Below, piece by piece: positions 1 through 5,570 of a stretch of 5,570 nucleotides of DNA; the first letter of the stretch is position 1; each line of letters opens with the position of its first letter. The notes under the pieces were generated by a model that saw nothing but the letters and a program-made list of their open reading frames with translations, made no database searches and had not been told where the DNA came from. Location: positions 1 to 5,570 of the forward strand of contig CADBPU010000013.1 in NCBI GenBank assembly GCA_902796635.1. The letters run 5' to 3'. The translations under genes and the position numbers were made by a program. This stretch comes from an uncultured Eubacteriales bacterium (lineage in GTDB: Bacteria > Bacillota > Clostridia > Christensenellales > UBA1242).

Positions 1-1292
1 TGACCGGCAATCTTTCTTATTTCAATCTTTGGATCTAGCAAGCCCGTTGGCCTTATGATTTGCTCAACAACTTGACCAGCAAGACCAAGTTCATAAGGTG
101 CTGGTGTTGCAGATACATATATTGTTTGACCAATCTTTGAATTGAATTCATCAAATTTGAGTGGTCTATTGTCAAAAGCACTTTTAAGACGAAAGCCATA
201 GTCAACCAAATTGGTTTTTCGCGCTTTATCTCCATTATACATTGCCCTTACTTGTGGTATTGTAATATGACTTTCGTCAACAAAAAGAATAAAGTCGTCT
301 GGGAAATAATCTAAAAGACAATATGGCGCTTCTCCAATATTTCTGCCATCAAAGTATCTTGAATAGTTTTCAATACCACTGCAATAGCCCATTTCTTGTA
401 TCATTTCCAAGTCATAATTTGTTCTTTCTTTTAGTCGTTGAGCTTCAATAAGTTTTCCTTTTTTTTCAAACTCTGCAACTTCAATTTCTGCATCGTGTCG
501 AATTTGTTTTATCACATTATCCAAATTCTCACTGCCAACTGCATAGTGCGTTGCTGGAAATATGAGCATATGTGAAAGTGTGTTGATTGCTCTGCCAGTG
601 ATAAGTTCAATTTCTTTTATACTTTCAATTTCATCATCAAAAAATTCGATTCTATAAGCATATTCTGTTGTGTATGATGGAATGATATCCAACGTATCCC
701 CTTTAACTCTAAATGTGGCACGTTTGAATTCTATATCATTCCTTTCATACTGAATGTTTATAAGTTTTTTTATAACGTCGTTTCTATTAATAATTTGATG
801 TGGACGTAATGAGATACCGAGCCCTGAATACATTTCTGGACTACCCAAACCATAAATACAACTGACTGATGCCACAATAATGACATCACGCCTTTCCATA
901 AGTGCACATGTTGCACTATGGCGCAGTTTGTCAATTTCATCGTTTATAGATAAATCTTTTTCAATGTATGTGTCGCTTGAAACAATATATGCTTCTGGTT
1001 GATAGTAGTCATAATAAGAAACAAAATATTCAACCATATTGTTTGGGAAAAACTCTCTAAACTCGTTGCAAAGTTGTGCTGCAAGTGTTTTGTTGTGAGC
1101 AAGAACAAGTGCTGGTCTTTGAACATTTGCAATAACATTTGCCATAGTAAAAGTTTTTCCACTACCAGTAACACCAAGAAGCACTTGATTTTTGAGACCA
1201 TTATTTATTCCATCAACAAGTTGTTTTATTGCTTGTGGTTGATCGCCAGTTGGAGCAAACTTGCTGTGCAGTTCAAATCTACGATTTTCCAT
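1..1292 (-). CDS. uvrB: UvrB, excinuclease ABC subunit B (N-terminal 430 residues; C-terminus outside window)
   Basis: UvrB receives damaged DNA from UvrA, checks the lesion by threading one strand behind a beta-hairpin, and recruits UvrC for incision in cytoplasmic nucleotide excision repair. Visible in order: an N-terminus of family type ending in the GDQPQAI segment (residues 16-22), Walker A GVTGSGKT (40-47), the tyrosine-rich hairpin YYDYYQPEAY (93-102), the ASVSCIYGLG segment (141-150), the GYCSGIENYSR segment, the motif II box DESH (339-342), motif III SATPAP, and RPTGLLDP (414-421). Family members are about 660-680 residues, so roughly 230 residues (the last helicase motifs and the UVR domain that contacts UvrC) lie beyond the left edge. 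The ATG at 1292-1290 is certain: an in-frame TGA lies two codons upstream and family homology begins at once. One oddity is Val at residue 104, where the usual hairpin has Pro. I see no LexA-type operator upstream. Confidence 0.97.
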   Translation of the reverse strand, partial: MENRRFELHSKFAPTGDQPQAIKQLVDGINNGLKNQVLLGVTGSGKTFTMANVIANVQRPALVLAHNKTLAAQLCNEFREFFPNNMVEYFVSYYDYYQPEAYIVSSDTYIEKDLSINDEIDKLRHSATCALMERRDVIIVASVSCIYGLGSPEMYSGLGISLRPHQIINRNDVIKKLINIQYERNDIEFKRATFRVKGDTLDIIPSYTTEYAYRIEFFDDEIESIKEIELITGRAINTLSHMLIFPATHYAVGSENLDNVIKQIRHDAEIEVAEFEKKGKLIEAQRLKERTNYDLEMIQEMGYCSGIENYSRYFDGRNIGEAPYCLLDYFPDDFILFVDESHITIPQVRAMYNGDKARKTNLVDYGFRLKSAFDNRPLKFDEFNSKIGQTIYVSATPAPYELGLAGQVVEQIIRPTGLLDPKIEIRKIAG

Positions 1293-1299
1293 ATATCAA

Positions 1300-1328
1300 A
1301 TTATATCACAATAAATAATTTTATAAAA
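1300..1328 (-). promoter_or_regulatory. uvrB promoter with extended -10; probable leaderless transcript
   Basis: On the minus strand a perfect TATAAT (1305-1300) is preceded by TGTGA, giving the TRTG-N extended -10 known from Gram-positive sigma-A promoters. The hexamer 17 bases upstream (TTTTAT, 1328-1323) is a poor -35, which extended -10 promoters tolerate. Only 7 bases separate TATAAT from the uvrB ATG, so transcription should start at or within a base or two of the start codon. No purine-rich Shine-Dalgarno sequence is present in the 40 bases before the ATG. The motif is seen directly; promoter use and leaderless translation are inferred. Confidence 0.7.
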
Positions 1329-1360
1329 CAAAAGTATATTATTTCATAATAAATATTTAT

Positions 1361-1386
1361 AAAAAAACCATGGAATTCATGGCTTT
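1361..1386 (-). terminator. Second of two tandem intrinsic terminators after the surface-protein gene
   Basis: In transcript direction the stem CCATG, loop AATTC, stem CATGG is followed by seven T residues (1367-1361). A G-U pair and three A-T pairs outside the core extend the stem to about nine base pairs. It lies one base beyond the first hairpin and about 55 bases before the uvrB promoter, so it would back up termination and insulate uvrB from the upstream gene. Confidence 0.75.
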
Positions 1387-1387
1387 C

Positions 1388-1414
1388 AAAAAAAGGTCAT
1401 AATGACCTTTTTTT
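1388..1414 (-). terminator. First intrinsic terminator, directly after the surface-protein stop codon
   Basis: This is a perfect 12-base inverted repeat, AAAAAAAGGTCA and TGACCTTTTTTT, around a 3-base loop. The core GGTCA/TGACC stem is followed by a run of seven T. It begins two bases after the TAA stop of the upstream gene. The A and T tracts are symmetric, so it could terminate in both directions, although no plus-strand gene converges here. Confidence 0.85.
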
Positions 1415-1415
1415 A

Positions 1416-4400
1416 TTATTTATCATCTTTTGTTCTCTTTTCCTTTGCATCTGGTGCATCTTTTGTTTTTACAAAGTAAACAACAACGCCTGCAAGCAAT
1501 GCAACTGAAATAACAATAAGAACAACGCCCCAAGCTTTTTCACTAACAGTTGAATCTGTTGAAGAAGCTTTTACTTCAAAACTATAAACCTTGTCATCAC
1601 TATTTCCTGCTTTGTCTGTTGCAGTGTATGTCAAAGTGTATGTTCCTGATGTTGTGAATTCATAAGACCAAATATCACTTTCTTTTGTCCAAGAAACGCT
1701 TGTTCCATCTGGATTTGTAAGTGTTATTTCAAGTCTGCTTGCAGAAACTGCATCAGTACCTGTGGTTGTTCCATCAACATCATCTTGTGTTGAAAGTGCT
1801 GAAAGATCAATAGAAATTGTATCTCCAATCTTGTATGAAGATGGAATGTTTTTGCTTTCTACAACTATTGTTGGAGCTGTTACATCACCAACTTTAACTG
1901 AATATGATTCTGTTGATGAGTTGCCAGCCAAGTCAACTGCCTTATATGTGACAGTGTAAATACCATTTCCTGTTGGTGTGAATTCGTAGTGGTCATCTTC
2001 TGTTGTAACTTTGATTTCATCTCCATTTGGATTTAATACTGTAACGCTTGTTGATGCAACACCATTATATTCATCAACTGCTGTGAATAATGGAAGACTT
2101 ACATTCAAAACATTGTTGTTTGCATCTTTATATGGTGCTGTTTCTGGAACTTGATAATCATCAGTTTCGTTTATTGTAATAACTGGTTTGATTGTGTCAG
2201 AAACTGTAACTGTGTACCAACTGCTCTTTGATTCGTTATCTGCGTCATCAACGCCAACAAATCTAAATGTGTAAGTTCCTTTTTCAAGTGGAGTGAACTC
2301 CATTGAACCTTGATTGAATTTATAACTTGGATTTGAATCTCCAAACTCAACATATGTTGAAGCTGAATTATCAATTACTTGACCATCATCAACAATAACT
2401 GGTTTTGGAAGTGTGTATGTTTTGCCAAGTTCCATAGTTGTGTCGAAGCTTTCAACTTCAACTACTGGTGCCTTTGTATCGTTTACATTAAACTCTATTG
2501 AGTTAACCAAACTATTGCCACCAAGGTCTGTTGTTGTGATAACTATTTGATATGTTCCTGCAACTGTTGTAGTAAATTTACCATTTGAAAGAGTAAACTT
2601 TGAACCATCATATTTGTATTGAACACCAGAAACCTTTATTTGATTTCCATTTTTATCATAAACTTTTAATGTTGATGTGAGATATTCCGCTGTATTGACA
2701 TTGTCATCATCAAGGTCGGCAAATGTGATATCAGCAAGTGTAATAACTTCACCTTGTCCGTAAACATTGCCTGATGCTGATGTAAATGTTGCAGCAATAT
2801 CAGCAAGGTCTGTTTCAAGTGTTGGAGCAACGCTGTCATTTACTTTGAATATTCTAACAACTTTGTATGCCCAAGCAACGTTGTTTTCAGTGTTTCCTTC
2901 GGCATATTTTCCGTCATCTTCTGCACGGAATACAACTGTCAAATAACTCTCCGTTGTTGTCTCATCAACTTTTACAGAATATTTTGAATTTTCCAATTCT
3001 AATTTTGTTAATTCACCATTATTTAATTTTGCAGCGAAATCTGTTGTATCATCTGCATTACCATAATAGTAATAAACATCTTTTTTAACATTTGAATCTA
3101 CAACTTCTGGACTTGAAGAATCTGTTTTGTAATCTACTATTGTTGCTTGTCCAAAAGAAATTGTTTCGCCCAAATTTACGTTTTGAGCAATTGTAGGAAG
3201 TACGATATTTGGTGCTACATTATCAGCAAAAGTATCTCCAACAACAATTTTGTAAGAAATATCTTTTGTATTGTTTGCTTTGTCTGTTGCACGATATCTA
3301 ACTGTATACGTTCCTTTTAATCTAAACATAACAGTTGCAACTTCGTTCACTTTTGATTGAACAACTTTTGTTGCTGTGCTTTCATCACTTTCATTTAATG
3401 TTTGTGAACCATCAAGACTGATTGTGTTTCCATCTTCGTCAATCAATGTTCTTGAAAGTGTCAAATCTTCATATTGTGAATAATTATCTGTTGCATAGAT
3501 TGCTGGAATAGCAATTTCAACTTGTGTTCTTGCTTTGCTTGGAATGAGATAACTTACATCCATGCCATCAAGTGCAGCTATTGTTGTGTCTGCCAATGAG
3601 CCACCTTCTTCAACTGTGTATGCTTCAACTGCTTGTGCAACAGGTGCAACACTATCTGTAACATTTGACAATTTGTATGTTTTTGTGAGTGCTTTATCAG
3701 CATTTGCTTCCAAGGCAGCATCAAGTGTTGTGTAAGAACTATTTGCCAAATCAAGTTGCTCTAATGTGTAAATTTGATATTTTATTGTGTAATATGAACC
3801 ACTTTTTGCTTCGTCCATTGGTGTAAATTTGAAATCTTTAACTTTGTCTGTATAATCTTTTTCTAATTCACCATTATGATAAACAACTGAAATTTTTGTG
3901 TATGTTTCAACACTTTCACTATTATTATTTGAATCTACTGTAACAGGTTTTGGAAGTGAAAGTTCATTTCCAAGAACTGCACTTTCTGGCATTGAGCCAT
4001 TCCATGTAAATGTAACTTTTTGATTTTCTACTGAATAATTTGAACTAACATTTACTTTTACTGATTTTGTGGCAACTTCGCCTGTTGTGCTATTTTTGTA
4101 TTTATATGAAATTGAGTATGTTCCATAAACAGTTTCATTGTTTAATTTGGCAGCTTTGAATGTGTAATATGTCTTTCCATCTACAACTTTTGTTGCAAGT
4201 GGACTTGTGTAGTTTTCTATTGAAGTATCTTCTGTCCAAACATTATGTTTTGGATCTGTAATCTTTACTGAGATGTTTGCATCATCAGTTGCTTCACCAG
4301 CATAATGTCCTGCATATTCTTCTTCATCAATAACAACACTTGGATATGGCAATACTAGTGTTGAGTCAGCACCAACCTTGCTTGGAAGCAAGAATGCTGA

Positions 4401-4811
4401 ACTATCTTTCAAATTCATACTAACAGTTGAGCCAGAAACTCTAATTGTGAAAACTTCTTCTGTTTTTGAATTTACACCAGCAACTTCTGCGGCTGTGTAT
4501 GTGACTTTGTAATCACCAACCATCTTTGCTGTGAATTTGTAAGTTGTTGCACTAGCTTCTTCGTAATCAACTTCTTTTCCCATTGGATTGACAACTTTTA
4601 CAGAAACATTGCTTCCTGCTGTTGATGTTGTACCCTTTGGAATTTCGATTTCAGTATTAACAACTCCGGTTGTTGGCATTTTTGCAAGTACAAATGATGC
4701 GCCAACGAGTGCTGTGGTTGCAGCAAAAATTGTTATAGGTGCTGCAATTACACTGCCAACTGCAAGTGCAAGCATCATAACAAAGACCATGATTTTGTAA
4801 ATTTTTTTCAT
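1416..4811 (-). CDS. Secreted, membrane-anchored surface protein with about nine bacterial Ig-like modules
   Basis: This is a 1131-residue protein of unknown specific role, probably in the cell envelope for adhesion, shielding or binding of a polymer. The N-terminus has basic residues (KKIYK) and then an unusually long hydrophobic stretch, about residues 7-43, broken by P25; a cleavage site after A23 or A24, or nearer A43, is possible. Residues 48-1081 are Ig-like modules of about 80-140 residues. Later ones end in a G-x-Y-x-x-x-Y-x-A-x-D-x-x-G-N pattern (508-514, 762-766, 960-964, 1066-1070) and are joined by D-x-x-A/K-P (386-390, 659-663, 778-782, 872-876, 976-980). This resembles the Cry22Aa/DUF5011-type and HYR-like families. 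One helix (about 1094-1114) and a charged tail rich in K and D follow, with no LPXTG. There is no cysteine. The start is fixed by a good AAGGAGA ribosome binding site. The gene is monocistronic by its own promoter and terminators. No enzymatic domain is seen and the ligand is unknown. Confidence 0.9.
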   Translation of the reverse strand: MKKIYKIMVFVMMLALAVGSVIAAPITIFAATTALVGASFVLAKMPTTGVVNTEIEIPKGTTSTAGSNVSVKVVNPMGKEVDYEEASATTYKFTAKMVGDYKVTYTAAEVAGVNSKTEEVFTIRVSGSTVSMNLKDSSAFLLPSKVGADSTLVLPYPSVVIDEEEYAGHYAGEATDDANISVKITDPKHNVWTEDTSIENYTSPLATKVVDGKTYYTFKAAKLNNETVYGTYSISYKYKNSTTGEVATKSVKVNVSSNYSVENQKVTFTWNGSMPESAVLGNELSLPKPVTVDSNNNSESVETYTKISVVYHNGELEKDYTDKVKDFKFTPMDEAKSGSYYTIKYQIYTLEQLDLANSSYTTLDAALEANADKALTKTYKLSNVTDSVAPVAQAVEAYTVEEGGSLADTTIAALDGMDVSYLIPSKARTQVEIAIPAIYATDNYSQYEDLTLSRTLIDEDGNTISLDGSQTLNESDESTATKVVQSKVNEVATVMFRLKGTYTVRYRATDKANNTKDISYKIVVGDTFADNVAPNIVLPTIAQNVNLGETISFGQATIVDYKTDSSSPEVVDSNVKKDVYYYYGNADDTTDFAAKLNNGELTKLELENSKYSVKVDETTTESYLTVVFRAEDDGKYAEGNTENNVAWAYKVVRIFKVNDSVAPTLETDLADIAATFTSASGNVYGQGEVITLADITFADLDDDNVNTAEYLTSTLKVYDKNGNQIKVSGVQYKYDGSKFTLSNGKFTTTVAGTYQIVITTTDLGGNSLVNSIEFNVNDTKAPVVEVESFDTTMELGKTYTLPKPVIVDDGQVIDNSASTYVEFGDSNPSYKFNQGSMEFTPLEKGTYTFRFVGVDDADNESKSSWYTVTVSDTIKPVITINETDDYQVPETAPYKDANNNVLNVSLPLFTAVDEYNGVASTSVTVLNPNGDEIKVTTEDDHYEFTPTGNGIYTVTYKAVDLAGNSSTESYSVKVGDVTAPTIVVESKNIPSSYKIGDTISIDLSALSTQDDVDGTTTGTDAVSASRLEITLTNPDGTSVSWTKESDIWSYEFTTSGTYTLTYTATDKAGNSDDKVYSFEVKASSTDSTVSEKAWGVVLIVISVALLAGVVVYFVKTKDAPDAKEKRTKDDK
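1569..4670 (-). repeat. Array of about nine divergent Ig-like modules within the surface protein
   Basis: Approximate module limits in residues are 48-128, 129-257, 258-388, 389-529, 530-661, 662-780, 781-874, 875-978 and 979-1081. Many open with a short hydrophobic-Gly turn and then an L-P-x-P-x-V-x-D strand: residues 146-162, 280-293 and 795-808 are good examples, and LGNELSLPKPVTVD and LGKTYTLPKPVIVD are close copies. A mid-module N-P-x-G-x turn recurs at about 75, 927 and 1033. Modules 7-9 are compact and most regular; modules 2-5 are longer and carry insertions. The repeats are diverged at DNA level, so this is old domain duplication rather than a recent tandem expansion. Boundaries are estimated by eye. 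Confidence 0.75.
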
Positions 4812-4821
4812 TTTAGTTTAT

Positions 4822-4828
4822 TCTCCTT
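4822..4828 (-). promoter_or_regulatory. Shine-Dalgarno sequence of the surface-protein gene
   Basis: The minus strand reads AAGGAGA, a near-perfect complement to the 16S rRNA 3' end, 10 bases before the ATG at 4811-4809. It selects this ATG over the nearby internal Met codons 8, 12 and 13. It contrasts with uvrB, which has no such site. Confidence 0.85.
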
Positions 4829-4854
4829 AACCTATAAATAAAGTTATCGTATAA

Positions 4855-4883
4855 AGTCTATAACATTAAAAAAATTTTGTCAA
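4855..4883 (-). promoter_or_regulatory. Likely sigma-A promoter of the surface-protein gene
   Basis: The minus strand has an exact TTGACA (4883-4878), a 17-base AT-rich spacer and TAGACT (4860-4855), which matches 4 of 6 bases of TATAAT. Transcription would start near 4848, giving a leader of about 35-40 bases that contains the Shine-Dalgarno sequence. TATAGA with a 15-base spacer is a weaker alternative reading of the -10. The call rests on motif match and position only. Confidence 0.6.
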
Positions 4884-4920
4884 CCAATAGACGTATAAAA
4901 AAATCTAATTTTTGACAAAA
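4875..4920. repeat. 9-base inverted repeat TTTTGTCAA / TTGACAAAA overlapping the promoter -35
   Basis: The arms at 4875-4883 and 4912-4920 are perfect reverse complements, with 28 bases between them. The inner arm contains the -35 hexamer of the surface-protein promoter. This geometry could be an operator for a dimeric or looping regulator. In such AT-rich DNA, chance or simple reuse of -35-like sequence is also plausible. Confidence 0.35.
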
Positions 4921-4954
4921 ATAGTATGAAACCAAAATTTCTAAAATATTCCAA

Positions 4955-4975
4955 TTTTAACAAAAATTGTCAAAA
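4955..4975. repeat. Imperfect 8-base inverted repeat TTTTAACA / TGTCAAAA with 5-base loop
   Basis: The arms at 4955-4962 and 4968-4975 pair with one mismatch, which becomes G-U in a minus-strand transcript. The right arm is a further copy of the TTGACAAAA-like sequence, with an exact minus-strand TTGACA at 4973-4968. It might be a weak hairpin after the upstream gene, an additional -35 (TTGACA, 17 bases, AATATT) or an operator half-site. None of these roles is established. Confidence 0.3.
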
Positions 4976-5031
4976 TGAAATTCTTCTTCAAAATGATTGC
5001 AGAATTATAAGCAATAAATAAATCTTGAAAA

Positions 5032-5570
5032 TTAATTTAGCAAATAAATAAAATAAAAAGATAACAATATACAAATTTTTACAAGTATCAAAACTATACA
5101 AAAAATTTTTGAACTCTTGTGTTTTAAGCGGTAAAGCAAAACAAAAAGTGAAAAGAAAATAATAAAAGATACAAATACACAAAGCCACAAAAGTTTAAGC
5201 CAAAATGAAAGCAATAAAATTAAAAATAATGAAAAAATTATTAAAATTTGCTTGAAAATAGCATAATTTTTATGGTTTTTTGTTATTTTTTTATGGATTT
5301 TATTATTTTTTTTGTTTGTTTTGAAAAAAGTCTTGTTTGTATTTTTATCTAAATTTACATCAATTTCAGCATCAAAATCTTTTGCTTTCAAATCAATTTT
5401 TTGATTGCTTTGTTTTAATAATTTTGACTGGTCCAAATATATTTCATATATAAAAATTGCAATTAAAAACAACAAAAATATAAAGTTTATCATTTGTAGT
5501 AAGGTCGCATTTTCAAGTATTTTTGGTTTTTTTAGAAAAACATAAAATGAAGTGTTTGATATAATAAAAA
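5032..5570 (-). CDS. Hypothetical multi-spanning membrane protein, 5' end outside window
   Basis: I do not recognise this gene. At least 178 residues are encoded. The frame has no stop from 5034 up to the right edge, and the in-frame codons before the ATG at 5493 give a plausible protein segment (about residues LKKPKILENATLLQ). That ATG has no Shine-Dalgarno sequence, so it is probably an internal Met and the true start lies beyond 5570. Numbered from that Met, hydrophobic helices lie at about 2-20, 79-98, 100-121 and 129-151. Between the first two is a polar, strongly basic loop (about 21-78) rich in Lys and Asn with an Asp-containing stretch near 39-49. The protein is nearly all F, I, L, K, N and S, as expected from the extreme AT content. 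It lies 220 bases upstream of the surface-protein gene on the same strand, which has its own promoter. If the Met at 5493 is used, the product is 153 residues. Confidence 0.6.
   Translation of the reverse strand, partial: FIISNTSFYVFLKKPKILENATLLQMINFIFLLFLIAIFIYEIYLDQSKLLKQSNQKIDLKAKDFDAEIDVNLDKNTNKTFFKTNKKNNKIHKKITKNHKNYAIFKQILIIFSLFLILLLSFWLKLLWLCVFVSFIIFFSLFVLLYRLKHKSSKIFCIVLILVKICILLSFYFIYLLN

Noticed and set aside
999..1349. Plus-strand open frame of 116 codons antisense to uvrB
   Set aside because: It is fully explained as the complement of conserved uvrB codons, has no Shine-Dalgarno sequence and runs through the uvrB promoter region.
1293..1360. LexA-type SOS operator before uvrB
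   Set aside because: Looked for the Gram-positive GAAC-N4-GTTC pattern; none is present in the visible upstream region.
1416..1500. Sortase signal at the C-terminus of the surface protein
   Set aside because: No LPXTG or close variant precedes the membrane helix; the residues before it are STDSTVSEKAW.
4996..5015. Possible terminator hairpin ATTGC / GCAAT after the membrane-protein gene
   Set aside because: The stem is only five base pairs with a 10-base loop, and the following T run is short (CATTTTG). It is too weak to call.
4926..5021. Plus-strand small open frame of 31 codons in the intergenic region
   Set aside because: It has no Shine-Dalgarno sequence and no protein-like pattern, and it overlaps the inverted-repeat region on the opposite strand to all neighbours.
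4988..5188. Minus-strand open frame of 66 codons rich in F, L and I
   Set aside because: It overlaps the 3' part of the larger membrane-protein frame. Such hydrophobic frames arise easily in AT-rich DNA, and it has no ribosome binding site.

Overview
The window comes from a low-GC bacterium with Gram-positive-type signals: a TRTG-extended -10 promoter, an AAGGAG ribosome binding site, a secreted cysteine-free surface protein and U-tailed hairpin terminators. TGG is used for Trp and no in-frame TGA occurs, so the standard code fits. A member of the Bacillota (Firmicutes) or a related uncultured low-GC gut-type lineage is the best guess; the sequence alone does not fix the taxon. All three genes lie on the minus strand, so transcription runs from right to left.

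Reading in the direction of transcription, the right end (5570 to 5032) holds the 3' part of a very AT-rich gene for a multi-spanning membrane protein of unknown function. Its frame is open to the window edge, so its start is probably outside. A 220-base intergenic region follows (5031 to 4812). It carries a good promoter with an exact TTGACA box, several inverted copies of TTGACAAAA, and a canonical Shine-Dalgarno sequence.

The centre (4811 to 1416) is one 1131-residue gene for a secreted protein. It has a long hydrophobic N-terminus, about nine bacterial Ig-like modules, one C-terminal membrane helix and a short charged cytoplasmic tail. There is no LPXTG sorting signal, so it appears membrane-anchored. 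Two hairpin terminators in tandem follow directly after its stop codon.

The left end (1292 to 1) is the first 430 codons of uvrB, the damage-verification subunit of the UvrABC nucleotide excision repair nuclease; the C-terminus lies outside. Its start codon is only 7 bases from a strong extended -10 element and has no Shine-Dalgarno sequence, so the mRNA is probably leaderless. The three genes look like separate transcription units, and no shared pathway is evident. The most unusual items are the probable leaderless uvrB start and the large Ig-like surface protein. I see no mobile element, CRISPR array, RNA gene or novel defence system.
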